Assembly: GCA_003427395.1 (NCBI GenBank)
Contig: BFEA01000647.1
Coordinates: forward strand, 172,496-220,362
Length of the DNA: 47,867 nt
Direction of reading: 5' to 3'
Source of the DNA: Chara braunii
Taxonomy: Eukaryota; Streptophyta; Charophyceae; Charales; Characeae
The translations under genes and the position numbers were made by a program. This document shows positions 10,075-20,106 of the stretch, piece by piece (the first letter of the stretch is position 1; the number at the start of each line of letters is the position of its first letter). Below the pieces are notes generated by a model. The model was not told the origin of the DNA. It saw only the letters and a program-made list of their open reading frames with translations, and ran no database searches.

Positions 10075-10689
10075 NNNNNNNNNNNNNNNNNNNNNNNNNN
10101 NNNNNNNNNNNNNNNNNNNNNNNNNNNNNNNNNNNNNNNNNNNNNNNNNNNNNNNNNNNNNNNNNNNNNNNNNNNNNNNNNNNNNNNNNNNNNNNNNNNN
10201 NNNNNNNNNNNNNNNNNNNNNNNNNNNNNNNNNNNNNNNNNNNNNNNNNNNNNNNNNNNNNNNNNNNNNNNNNNNNNNNNNNNNNNNNNNNNNNNNNNNN
10301 NNNNNNNNNNNNNNNNNNNNNNNNNNNNNNNNNNNNNNNNNNNNNNNNNNNNNNNNNNNNNNNNNNNNNNNNNNNNNNNNNNNNNNNNNNNNNNNNNNNN
10401 NNNNNNNNNNNNNNNNNNNNNNNNNNNNNNNNNNNNNNNNNNNNNNNNNNNNNNNNNNNNNNNNNNNNNNNNNNNNNNNNNNNNNNNNNNNNNNNNNNNN
10501 NNNNNNNNNNNNNNNNNNNNNNNNNNNNNNNNNNNNNNNNNNNNNNNNNNNNNNNNNNNNNNNNNNNNNNNNNNNNNNNNNNNNNNNNNNNNNNNNNNNN
10601 NNNNNNNNNNNNNNNNNNNNNNNNNNNNNNNNNNNNNNNNNNNNNNNNNNNNNNNNNNNNNNNNNNNNNNNNNNNNNNNNNNNNNNNNN
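10075..10689. other. Assembly gap (615 N) in LTR2
   Basis: Unknown bases. By alignment to LTR3 (37056-37586) about 531 bp should be here, so the gap size is somewhat overestimated. Confidence 0.95.
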
Positions 10690-11541
10690 TCAGTGGCGCC
10701 TCAGCGTGCTCGTACGGGATGATGGTTCCGCCGTGATTCCTTTCTGGGGGAGCGAGTCGTCGCACGGGAATGCGTGTAAGGGCGTGACTCGGATCGCGTT
10801 TACACGTGTTCTCGCGTGGCATCTCGCCGAGCTAGACCTCGGATCGTTTAATTGCTTCGGATTATGTCAGATGCAACCATATCACAACCCTCATCACGAG
10901 ATAAGCGAAAAAGAGGACAAAATCGCTATCGGGGTCATATTCCTATCCCATCTACAACTGCCTCAGGTGTGGGCAAAGATTCGACACAAACAAAAGGCAA
11001 GGACAGGGATTCTCAACAAAACGATATATAGACAGGCATAACATCCACACATCCACACATTCCTACATCCATACATTCGATAATCATACGCATAATGCCA
11101 TAGCGAAGACAAGTGTGAGCAAAACCGAAGCCCAAATCTCAGAAAGCCGAAACGAAAATAAGAACGGGCAAACCGCCCGGAGCCGTAATCAAAATGTATG
11201 TACACAGATGAAGAGGAGGAAGAGACAAAGAAACAGCAAATTCCCGTTCATCGATCTCAACTCTCTCCTCCTCTCTCTCTCTCTCTCCAATGCAGATAGT
11301 CCGTCGTCACGCACCCACCCACGAAGTTGTTACCCCGCTTAGTCCTCCCGCACCCGTCGGATTCGCCCGTGCCCACAGTCCGTCGTGGCCCACGTCAATC
11401 CCGCGCGTTCGGCACCAGCCCATTGGGTCGCCCAACTCCTACTCTACTCACCTCTTACTTTGCTCGTGTGCCAACCCTTCCTGATCGCGCAACCCCGAGC
11501 TTCCAACAACGGGTTAAGAGAGCTGACTAATCGCGCATCCA

Positions 11542-11550
11542 AAATTTATA
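11542..11550 (-). promoter_or_regulatory. LTR2 TATA box
   Basis: Same TATAAATTT on the minus strand as in LTR1 and LTR3. It would drive transcription of copy A, but the 11.8-kb insertion now lies within U3 about 140 bp upstream of it. Confidence 0.55.
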
Positions 11551-11698
11551 GCGTGCACGCATGCGCGAAGAACTCAGAATTACCAGGACTTAGAGGGAGG
11601 ATTAGAGAGGGAGCGCCTGCGTTCTGCATGATCGGGCACGGCGTGGGGGACGTGACCCTTCTCCACGCATCGATCCGAGCATGCAAGCCGCTGTCGGA

Positions 11699-11724
11699 CC
11701 AAATACCCTTACAAGGGTATTTGG
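11699..11724. repeat. Perfect 12-bp hairpin at insertion end
   Basis: CCAAATACCCTT, AC, AAGGGTATTTGG: a perfect inverted repeat with a 2-base loop starting 7 bases inside the insertion's left end. Confidence 0.85.
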
Positions 11725-13380
11725 CCATGCTTTTGCATTCGATACGGTGACGAAATCGGCTACCATGATGGAGCCAGTCTGGAACAGAAAGGGTGTGCAC
11801 GCTTGAGCGTGACACTCGAAACGAATTCCTCGGCCATTGAGGCCGGGGATAAAACGGTGAGAAAATTTCGAGAGTGTGCGCACGTTGTCATAACGCGCGC
11901 AGTGATGGTTAAAGATTAGTAGTAATACCCTCAGACCGAAAAGGCCGAGGGGTTGACCAGGTTAGTATTGTGTCGAGTAGATCTACAACACACACACAGA
12001 GACTTAATCGTCAGTACATTAGTCATAATAAATTAGTATACGCCCGACCATACGACCGGAGCAATTAGAACGGTGTGATCATCGGCTTGCCGTAGCACCC
12101 AGATTGTTAGCACATGCTCGACGGGGTACCTTCCGTCCTTACTCGTATACCGCAAGTGAGGGTGAGACCCTCGCTCAACCTCCCATTTGAAGTGGGACGC
12201 ATCCCTCCTGGGCAGAAAAATTTCTAGTCGCTCGACCACGCGAGCAAGTCGGTGCCTCCTCCCTTCAGGAGGGAAACATCATTACGGACCCTGATATCAT
12301 TTGTACAGGCATTAGACTCAGGCCACTTGGACTGGTACCTACCTACCTACCGCTACCGGGCCTCTAAAAGTGCCAACTTTTGTCTTCTTCTGATCGGCCT
12401 TGAATATAGCACACCCGCCTCTACTTGGTGTGGTATTGGCCTACCTGTGACTTGAGTACATTCCCCGTTGTGCTAAGTGTGCGGGCCCACCCCGCTACTT
12501 GGTAATTTTCTTGGTCGTAACCATCAATGTCACGACTAACTGGTAAGTACCGGCCTCGGGCCTTCCGATTAAGTGGCCTTGCGGGTCACACACACACTCA
12601 AAACGACAAGCACTCACACAACCACGCGGATCAACAAGCGTACACAAACTCAGACTTAGGAAAAATGGGCTCAGGCCACTGGTCGGACTGAGCCCCGATA
12701 CTGTTTATGCACTGAGCTGCTCCCTTTCTATTCGAGGTGGGAGCTAACTCAGTAGGTTGACGCGCAGGATTGTTAAGCATAGGGTACAGGTATCGAGTCC
12801 GCCTTGCTATTGAGGCTAGCTCCTTTTTTTTAAGGAGCTCCTCGACGTTTTTTTTCACGGCTCGCGCCGGGGCTCGATCCTGTGCACTAGATATTAGAAG
12901 TTAGTAGTTAGTTGGGTTATGTTGAGCTGTGAGCACGACAAGGGGCTCGAGCAGTGAACCAGTTAGTTCGTACTTAGTTATTTTTCCTTTTATTAATCTT
13001 GTTTTATTGTTATAGTTAGATTCTTTTTTATTGTTATTTCTTTTATTTTTTTTTATTTTTTTTATTTTGCCTGTTACGACTTCGAGCCCCATATGGTAGA
13101 TTCGAACAGACGAATCTGTACCATAATCGCGGCCGGGTTCGGTATCAAAGGCAGGCACTGCCTGTGTGCCGCAACTGGAGGCGTGGCCAAGCCCGCAGAG
13201 TCAAAGACGACTCGATGGGAAACTCACGCACAGGCAGCGGGGGCACGGTGCGATCGCAGGCCTTTGAGCGAGATCGATCGGACTCTGTCATGCATGCGAG
13301 CGGGACGCGGTACTGGCAAGTGCACGGAAGACAAAGGAGATGGAGCGCGGGCAGAAGTGGCCGCGCGCGCAAAAGTAAGT
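11725..13380. other. Left part of the insertion, no recognised gene
   Basis: LTR-like or intergenic sequence of mixed composition. The only frame of note is a minus-strand 68-codon stretch at 12033-12239 (contains HFKWEVERGSHPHLRY), open about a dozen codons further upstream but without an ATG start. I do not recognise it. T-rich stretches lie at 12980-13075. Nothing else stands out. Confidence 0.35.
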
Positions 13381-13382
13381 GG

Positions 13383-13492
13383 CAGAGGAAAGAGAATAGA
13401 AGGAGGAAGAAGAAGTAGAAGGAAGGAGGGAGAAGAAGTAGAAAGAAGAAGGAGAAGAAGAAGAAGAAGAAGAAGAAAAAAAAAAAGTGAGA
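13383..13492. repeat. Purine-rich GAA/GGA tract
   Basis: Imperfect GAA/GGA repeats ending in A11. Open frames across it are composition artefacts. Confidence 0.85.
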
Positions 13493-13720
13493 GATGGGAA
13501 GAAGGTTAGTCCCGGTGGGGGTAGATTGTTGCAATTATCGATCTTGAGTGAAGGGATGCCTAGTAAGCGCGCATCATCAGCCCGCGCTGATTACATCCCG
13601 GCCCTCCGCGCACGTATCCGTTGCTCCTACCGATTGAATGGGCCGGTGAAGTGTCTGGATTGCGGTGATCTCGGCGGATTGGCGCCAGGGATGCTATGAA
13701 AGGTTATTGAACCTTATCAC

Positions 13721-13798
13721 GAAGAAGAAGAATAGAAGAAGAAGAAGAAGGAGGAGGAGGAGGAGGAGGAGAGAAGAAGTAGGAGGAGAAGGGGGAAA
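13721..13798. repeat. GAA/GGA microsatellite
   Basis: Imperfect GAA then GGA repeats, directly beside a splice-donor-like ACTTAC (minus GTAAGT) at 13801. Confidence 0.85.
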
Positions 13799-13806
13799 AT
13801 ACTTAC

Positions 13807-13903
13807 CTGATCAAGCACGACGGCGACGACGCTGACGACGACGACGACGGAGCAAGAGATTGACAATCGGTAAGTCTTCGATATCGCAGCTTGCTCCCCG
13901 ACA
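13807..13903 (-). other. Candidate exon with hydrophobic stretch
   Basis: On the minus strand a pyrimidine-rich tract and AG precede about 97 bases that end GATCAG followed by GTAAGT. One frame gives a valine-rich hydrophobic run (contains CSVVVVVSVVAVVLDQ), but that comes from a GTC repeat, so coding is doubtful. It is listed because it shares the donor pattern of the array up to 19.7 kb. Confidence 0.3.
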
Positions 13904-14040
13904 CTATCAACGATGAAAGCGAGCAAAATAAATAAACAAAATAAATAAACAAAATAAATAAACAAAATACATAAATAAAATAAATAAATAAGTGAATGAA
14001 CCTACCGCTAGAAATGGAAAAGGTGCATTCATCACTATTA

Positions 14041-14078
14041 TATGTGTGTGTGTGTGTGTGTGTATGTGTGTGTGTATG
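14041..14078. repeat. TG microsatellite
   Basis: TG repeats with one TATG interruption. Similar runs lie at 14352-14404 and 14807-14831. Confidence 0.9.
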
Positions 14079-14260
14079 AAAGAGAGAGTTCTCCTTCTCC
14101 CTCTTCATAGTCCACCATCTCTTCTTCACCCTCTCCCTACTTGACTTCTCAGTATCTGCGGACTACGTAAGAGAGAGGGGAGAGAATGGGAGAGGAGGAG
14201 AGAGAGTGAGGGAGAGAGAGAGGGCTAAATCACCAACACACGCCACGCCGCACGCTACTC

Positions 14261-14366
14261 GGATCCATAGAATGAGCAATCAAAAGTGGCAGTGTATATT
14301 TCCACGTTTCAGCGGAAGATTCATTCCGTTTTTGCTCATCCTATCGATGGAATGTGTGTGAGTGTG

Positions 14367-14408
<42 letters not shown>

Positions 14409-14807
14409 AGAGAGGAAGAGGGAGACTATAAGTCTCCAACCTTGGTCAGCGGCGAAGTCTCCAACCTGCGCGTTTCACCGTGCGCTACCTGGATCGATAG
14501 AACGAGCAAATCAGGAAGTGGCAGTGTATATTTTCCCGTTTCAGCAGAAGATTCATTCTGTTTTTGCTCGTCCTATCGATGGAATGTGAGTGTGTGAGAC
14601 GTTCATGGTTCGACCACGGGGAGAAAGAGAGTGTGTATGAGTGCGAGTGAGAGAGAGAGAGGGAGAGATTGGGTGAGATACGCATCGCCAAACAGCTAAG
14701 TCTCTGACTCGCGCTTCGCCGCACGCAGCTTCGATCGATAGAATGAGCAAATCAAAAAGTGGCAGTGTATATTGCCACGTTTCAGCGAAAGATTTATCCC
14801 GTTTTGG
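14261..14807. repeat. Three tandem copies of a foldback unit
   Basis: Units at 14261-14350, 14492-14582 and 14732-14807, spaced 230-240 bp, each with GTGGCAGTGTATATT and CGTTTCAGC. In the first two, arms such as ATCGATAGAACGAGCAAA and TTTGCTCGTCCTATCGAT face each other around a ~55-bp middle, so each could fold into a hairpin of about 18 bp. The third has lost its right arm to a GT run. GA- and GT-rich DNA fills the spaces. Confidence 0.8.
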
Positions 14808-14981
14808 TGTGTGTGTGTGTGTGTGTGTGTAATGGTGGAGTCCGGAGGCACTTACGTGTAGCGCCATCACTCCGGCTTCGTCTTCGAGGTACCCGCAACA
14901 CACCTGAGCATCCCAGGTTGTACCTGGCTCGAAACAAGAGAGAGAGAGAGTGAGAGAGAGAGAGAGTGTGAAGACACTTAC

Positions 14982-15060
14982 CTGTTGGCCGCTAGTCCCG
15001 ATAGCAGCGATCAGGCAATCGACCCGAACGCAATGCACCACCCCACCGGATGGTTGTATC
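14982..15060 (-). other. Candidate exon, weak
   Basis: Minus strand: a TACTAAC branch-point-like word near 15080, then an open stretch (contains VHCVRVDCLIAAIGTSGQQ) ending CCAACAG before GTAAGT (14976-14981). No convincing acceptor AG lies between the branch word and the stretch, so the left border is a guess. Confidence 0.25.
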
Positions 15061-15103
15061 AGACGGGAGAAAATAGTTAGTATACAAACGCTATCTCTTA
15101 TAT

Positions 15104-15107
15104 TATA

Positions 15108-15166
<59 letters not shown>

Positions 15167-15183
15167 TAATATTACTCCTATTA
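15104..15183. repeat. TTA microsatellite
   Basis: TTA repeats with small interruptions, lying on the intron side of the candidate exon at 14982. Confidence 0.9.
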
Positions 15184-15599
15184 GTATCATGTTTGAACCC
15201 CAGAGGAGGAGAAGACGATGCATGCACGATGGAGATGGTGACGAGGTAAGAGCGCGGCAAGCAGAGGAACAATGCGTAGGGGGATAGCAAGAATGGGGGC
15301 GCTAGCGAGAAGGAGGAGTATTGCGAGAGAAACAGAGAGAGGCACTAAGGGGTGCGTGTGAGCGTTGGAATGTCGTGCCGGAAAGAGAAGAATACTGCGT
15401 AAGAGTTAGGAAGCAACAACACCGTGCGGGGAGATGGACAATAGAGCATGCAGGAACAACACAAGTGAAAGAATGGGGAGTGGGAGATGACAGGGACGAC
15501 GAAGGAGTGGATGGAGAGTAAGAAGGAGAGGTAGGGAGAAGACTAAAAGAAAGGAGGAAGACACAAGAAAGAGAGGGAAAAGGTGAGAGAGAAACTTAC

Positions 15600-15650
15600 C
15601 TGGTCAAAGCACCGACTGTCGACCCCGAAGGCAGAATTCCCTCGTTTTGA
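15600..15650 (-). other. Candidate 51-base exon
   Basis: Minus strand: acceptor-like CCGGTTCAG, then 51 bases (17 codons, one frame reading SKRGNSAFGVDSRCFDQ), then GTAAGT. A TTA microsatellite lies just upstream in the putative intron. No family recognised. Confidence 0.35.
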
Positions 15651-15694
15651 CTGAACCGGATCGGAGAGATAGCTTGTATATATTCATTACCTAA

Positions 15695-15734
15695 GTTATT
15701 ATTATTTTGATTATTATTATTATCATTATTACTC

Positions 15735-15795
<61 letters not shown>

Positions 15796-15796
15796 G
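15695..15796. repeat. TTA microsatellite
   Basis: Long TTA run with a few interruptions. Confidence 0.9.
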
Positions 15797-15940
15797 GTAA
15801 TCTACAAATAAGGAAAATGTGTGTGAGTATATGAGTGTGTATGTGCGTGAGTGCTGGAAAGAGGGCGATTTGGTGGTCTTCAGGGAAGGAGGCGAAGTGT
15901 GGGGTTATCAGGGACTGACTGAGGGCGGCAAGATACGTAC

Positions 15941-15990
15941 CTAATGCGTGAAGAGAGGTTAGCTATGGTGTTGACATCATGTACATTGGT
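15941..15990 (-). other. Candidate 50-base exon
   Basis: Minus strand: CTTGAAG acceptor-like edge, 50 bases, then GTACGT. One frame reads TNVHDVNTIANLSSRI, whose TIAN recalls the TIANTR end of the exon at 17670. Weak on its own. Confidence 0.3.
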
Positions 15991-16269
15991 CTTCAAGAGT
16001 CGAAGCAAGCTTGTTGCGGAACAAAGTCGTAGGTAGGATAGTCGAAGTGGAGTAGGCTAGGCGTCGGGGGCCGGACAGAGAAGAGCGATTTGGGATACTG
16101 TGCTGGTGTGGCTTGAGCGATTGAACATTAGCTCATTGCTTCATTATATTGCTCTACTTTGGATAGATTCTCGGGGCATATGTACTCTCTGCTTGGACAC
16201 GACTACTTGGGCATCTGTGTGAATTCACAACTTGGTTTTTGTATATCATTCACACTTATATTCCTTGTA

Positions 16270-16355
<86 letters not shown>
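16270..16355. repeat. TTA microsatellite
   Basis: About 28 TTA units without a break. Confidence 0.95.
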
Positions 16356-16428
16356 GTGCAGGGTAATCCGGGTGCAAGTGACATCTGTGTATTGGGGATC
16401 GAGGTTGTGAGAGATACGAGATACATAC

Positions 16429-16500
16429 CTGGTGCTTGACACGTGCGGCATTGTCCGAGATCTGCTCGTACTCCGGGGAGCTGTTGATGTCCTCTTTCGG
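16429..16500 (-). other. Candidate exon X (72 bases)
   Basis: Minus strand: acceptor-like CTACGTAG, 72 bases, donor GTATGT. One frame reads DINSSPEYEQISDNAARV; all three frames are open, so the frame is not settled. A diverged copy lies at 17486-17550. It shares an N-x-S-P-x-Y pattern with exon Y in this frame. Confidence 0.4.
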
Positions 16501-16747
16501 CTACGTAGTATAGGCTAGATAGGATCTGCCACGTGTAGTCTGGGCACCGAGCGCCGGATAGGATACCAGCAATGGTTCTTCGTTGATGATGATGAGACCG
16601 TTTCAACATTGTCAAATATGAGCCTTTCCTGTGCTTATTTCGCGAAACTCGTGATGTAATCCTTCTGATTGGTTCGAGGTCACGACAATCTGGTCTGTGT
16701 CTATGATGTTGTTTGATTACTGAAGTTAGCTATTATTTATTTCTTTG

Positions 16748-16748
<1 letters not shown>

Positions 16749-16815
<67 letters not shown>

Positions 16816-16824
16816 GTTATTATC
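16749..16824. repeat. TTA microsatellite
   Basis: TTA repeats with two interruptions. The 130 bases to its left resemble 18720-18850, which also leads into a TTA run. Confidence 0.9.
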
Positions 16825-17038
16825 GCAGCCATCGGTGGCCCGGGTCCGGTCACATTGGTATGGTGCAGCTGAGATCTGGATCTCGCTATTGCTCATTTTC
16901 GTGTAATGACTATCAGTCATAGTGGCCGATTAGTAGTGGGGTAGGAAAGGACCCACCATCGGTAATCCGGACAACAAGCAGGGTAGGATACAAACAACAG
17001 ATCTGGAATAATGGTGATGATGATGTGAGGGCACTTAC

Positions 17039-17116
17039 CGTGTATAGGCGATAGTCTCCATCGTCAAGTACTTCGGACTGCCGTTGGTGTCAACAGTTGC
17101 ATTGTCTTTCTGTAGT
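17039..17116 (-). other. Candidate exon Y (78 bases)
   Basis: Minus strand: a CTACTACAG acceptor, 78 bases, donor GTAAGTG. Only one of the three frames is open (contains DNATVDTNGSPKYLTMETIA), and the length is a multiple of three, so it could be added or skipped without a frame change. The copy at 17670-17756 keeps the frame and differs by three extra codons. No protein family recognised. Confidence 0.5.
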
Positions 17117-17355
17117 CTGTAGTAGCTGTGTAGGAGTAGGTTGGGCGCTGAGCGCCAAGTGTGAGCGTGAAGGAACTGGACTCTTGTGTTGAGAGGAGAG
17201 AGAATGCTCTCCGTGGACATTGGGTTTCATTGCTACAAACCTCCGTTGGTGTATTATTGGTGCAATGTTGCTCTCTGGACACGGTGGGACTAACTGGCTT
17301 TCAATATAATAGTGTAATCTGAAAATTGTCATCTGGCGGTTGCTTATTCTCGTTG

Positions 17356-17356
<1 letters not shown>

Positions 17357-17434
<78 letters not shown>

Positions 17435-17435
17435 G
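17357..17435. repeat. TTA microsatellite
   Basis: TTA repeats with one TCA interruption. Confidence 0.95.
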
Positions 17436-17485
17436 TCAGATGTCTATGTTGGGGATCGAGGTTGTGAGGGAAGCAAAAGACTTAC

Positions 17486-17550
17486 TTGCTGCTGATACGT
17501 GCGGCATTGGCTGACATCTGCTCGAATTCGGGGAATTGTTGACATCATCA
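17486..17550 (-). pseudogene. Diverged copy of exon X
   Basis: Clearly related to 16429-16500, including the flanking GGATCTGCC block to its right. It has lost one base in the middle and the acceptor AG is changed, while the donor GTAAGTC remains. Left boundary clear, right boundary approximate. Confidence 0.45.
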
Positions 17551-17669
17551 GTGACATTGTAGATAGGCTAGAAAGGATCTGCCATTTGTAGTCTAGGCGC
17601 AACGCGCCAGATAGGATATCGTCGTTAGTTTTGTGATGGTGATAATAATGATGATGTTCGGGCACTTAC

Positions 17670-17756
17670 CTTGTATTGGCGATAGTCTCCATGGCCGACA
17701 TCTTCAAGTACTTCGGGCGGCCGCTGCTGTCAAAAGTTGCATTGTCTTTTTGTAGT
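17670..17756 (-). other. Candidate exon Y' (87 bases)
   Basis: Minus strand: same CTACTACAG acceptor and GTAAGTG donor as exon Y. Only one frame is open (contains DSSGRPKYLKMSAMETIA). Relative to Y it has nine extra bases that add three codons. An indel of whole codons with a preserved frame is what coding sequence would show. Confidence 0.5.
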
Positions 17757-17999
17757 CTGTAGTAGTTGTGTAGGGGTAGGCTGGGCGCTGAGCACCTAGT
17801 AGGGGAGTGAAGGGACTAGACTCTTGTGTTGATATGGAGAGAGTAATACTCTCCTCTCATTGGTGTTATACCGGTGCAATGCTGCTTTCTGAACACTATG
17901 ATGCACCCTGGTTATCGATGAGAATTGGGCAATCTGAATATTGTCATCTTGCTATTCCTCATTTCCTTGCCTTATTATCATTATCATTATCTTTATTAT

Positions 18000-18850
18000 T
18001 ATTATTATTTTTGATTGCAATCAATCTCATTCTCTGTCTCACTTACATGCATGTAAACAGCAGCACGGCAAACTGGCGACGTGCGCCCACTCGGAACTCA
18101 GAGATACCGCATCCGGACAGGAGTACACTTCCGATTGGCCAGGGTGACTCAGCGCCCAAACACCTAGCTGATGACATACACCGGATCATCCTGGATGTCG
18201 TACACTCTGCACTCTCAGGGCGCAGACAAGCGTTGCACAAGCCGCTGTAACAGTGCTTTCGCATGGCTCCCGTAGGAATGGATGAATGGTCGGGCGCTGC
18301 CTCTTGATTATACTTCTGCAGGTCATTTGTCAGGCCCATTTCCCTGGCCCGAAGTGCACACAACCCCGGGTACTTGCTGAACCAGACTGGGACTGGTTGA
18401 TCCTACCGCTGACTGACTGTGGACTCACTACTATCCTACCGGGGTCATACTGTGACTTCACTACAGTCTAGTCCAACAATAGACTCGCCGCTTAACTGCT
18501 TGCCCACTTGCCGACCGTCTAGAAAGCCACAGCTAAAGACTTCTGGACTTCACTGAGACTTCTATACTACAGGTCTACTGTTCGAACCCCTACAGACCTA
18601 CGGTCCTACGATAGCCTACCAACTGTTACAAATAAACGGGTCACGGATTCAAGTCGAAGGGTCGACACAGATACTGTACACATGTGGGATGTCGACATCG
18701 ATCCTGTGTTAATAACAATGAGACAATACCAGCATTGTCAAGTATGAACTTTTAATATGCTCCTATCTGGTGAGACTAGTAGTGCCACTCTGTCGCCTAT
18801 GTAGGATGTTGTTGATGTCTGAAGTTCACTACCGGTAACCTTCATCAGAT
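18000..18850. other. No recognised gene
   Basis: Mixed-composition DNA. A plus-strand frame covers 17807-18250 (147 codons) but looks like read-through of non-coding repeat DNA. 18560-18700 is a patchwork of CTACAG-like words. The last 130 bases resemble 16610-16745. Confidence 0.35.
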
Positions 18851-18854
18851 TATT

Positions 18855-18855
18855 C

Positions 18856-18886
<31 letters not shown>

Positions 18887-18887
18887 G
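18855..18887. repeat. TTA microsatellite
   Basis: Short TTA run. Confidence 0.9.
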
Positions 18888-19139
18888 TTATCATTGTCAA
18901 TTGCCCCCTTCTCGCCTTACATACATAAGAACCTGGCTGCAAACACCAAAAACACAAAGCTTAGAGGTATGGCTGATGAGAACACAGATTGGTTACCAGC
19001 TCACACCCAAAGTCTATGGCGCAACAACGCCCAACAACATCTTTTTTCGCGCACACGAGGTCACACAAGACATCCCGTGCGTATCATGCTACCAGAAAAG
19101 AAAGAAGAGAGACCTACAGACTAACTGCCAAACAGGCAG

Positions 19140-19563
19140 ACAGGGACATCGTGACACAGTCACCCACAAGTCCTACAGAGAAAGCACGAGTCTCACACAG
19201 TCATACTTAATAACGCAGTCACACGCACACTTTGTCACTCACGCACAAAGTGACGCGGTTGTACATACACGGGTGCACGGTCACACAGGCGCTGTGACGT
19301 GGGCTGTGACATGCATGCACGGTCACACAGGCGCTGTGGCGCCCGTTGTGACAAGCATACACAGTCACACAGCACACGGTAACACACAGACACAGTCACA
19401 CTGTGTTGCGCATACAAACATAACAAAGACACCGTCACACTGTGACACGCGTACAGACACAGTGAAAACATAGTCACACACATGTAGACGTTGTGACAGA
19501 CACGCAGACGTTGTGACAAACATGCAGACGTTGTGACAGACACACGGACGTTGTGACAAACAA
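19140..19563. repeat. GTCACAC-rich minisatellite
   Basis: Degenerate repeats built on GTCACAC and GTGAC, with many inverted pairs. It ends in four clear 20-bp units of GCAGACGTTGTGACARACAY (19484-19563). Confidence 0.85.
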
Positions 19564-19664
19564 CACAGACAAGCTAACACTCGCATGAATGCGGGGAAAA
19601 TACAGTTACGATGACGCCCAAAGCATGGACACGCCAAGGTATACAGGAAGGGACGGTAACGCAC

Positions 19665-19750
19665 CTGGTCTTGGTGATGGTCATCCAGGGTTGACATCTT
19701 CTATACTACTTTCGGCTGCTGACGTCAGCAAGTGCGTTGTCAACTCATAG
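19665..19750 (-). pseudogene. Decayed third copy of exon Y
   Basis: Aligns with 17670-17756 including the AAGATGTC core and the flanking sequence to its right, but it has a stop in the exon Y frame and a weak donor (GTGCGT). Confidence 0.4.
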
Positions 19751-20015
19751 GCTGATAGGAGCTCTGTCATCACAGCATGGGCGTCAAGTACCAGATAGGA
19801 GGGTAGGCTTAGGGGCATACGATGGTGAAGGCAAGAGTATGCTTTCGTTAAACACTCGGATCAGTGTTTTGCTCTCCTTGGTAATATCGTTGCATAACTA
19901 CTTTCCGGACAACATAGGACTCCTTGGCTTTTAAAGAGGATCTCACCTCATGCCAATCAATCCGATTGCTTTATCCCTGGCCTTATGCTGTTGACATTAT
20001 ATTTATTATCATCAC

Positions 20016-20018
<3 letters not shown>

Positions 20019-20070
<52 letters not shown>

Positions 20071-20106
20071 ATATTTATTATTATTACTATTATTATTATT
20101 ATTATT
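20019..20106. repeat. TTA/ATT microsatellite
   Basis: TTA repeats with several interruptions. A further degenerate TTA tract lies at 20648-20756. Confidence 0.9.

Larger units (their letters stand above)
1..11691 (-). mobile_element. Ty3/gypsy LTR retrotransposon, copy A
   Basis: Element read on the minus strand: 5' LTR (LTR2) on the right, primer-binding site at 9906-9918, gag, pol, three further frames, and the 3' LTR (LTR1) at the left window edge. The order protease, reverse transcriptase, RNase H, integrase is that of Ty3/gypsy (Metaviridae), not Ty1/copia. The internal region is about 8.4 kb, longer than usual, because about 2.1 kb of extra frames follows integrase. Copy A is the fuller of the two copies but carries several nonsense codons and two frameshifts, so it is probably not autonomous now. 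The outer end of LTR1 lies outside the window, so target-site duplications cannot be checked. Confidence 0.93.
9919..11691 (-). repeat. LTR2, left part
   Basis: Starts next to the primer-binding site (ACCTCACGCCCAG) and matches LTR3 from 36900 and LTR1 from base 1. The match stops abruptly at 11691 after GCAAGCCGC; the missing last ~650 bp of the LTR reappear at 23482-24133. It is at once the 5' LTR of copy A and the 3' LTR of copy B. Confidence 0.9.

Noticed and set aside
9950-11041. Long frames (230-363 codons) across the N gap, also at 35432-36388
   Set aside because: Made up mostly of unknown bases, so openness means nothing.
13093-13534. Arg/Lys-rich 138-codon frame and the Phe-rich reverse frame
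   Set aside because: Caused by the GAA/GGA tract at 13383-13492.
16159-16451. Isoleucine- or tyrosine-repeat proteins on both strands over TTA runs
   Set aside because: Pure microsatellite translation; same at 17326, 16713, 19924 and 40670.
19484-19563. Looks like a CRISPR array (20-bp repeats)
   Set aside because: Units are contiguous with no unique spacers, and the setting is eukaryotic. It is a minisatellite.
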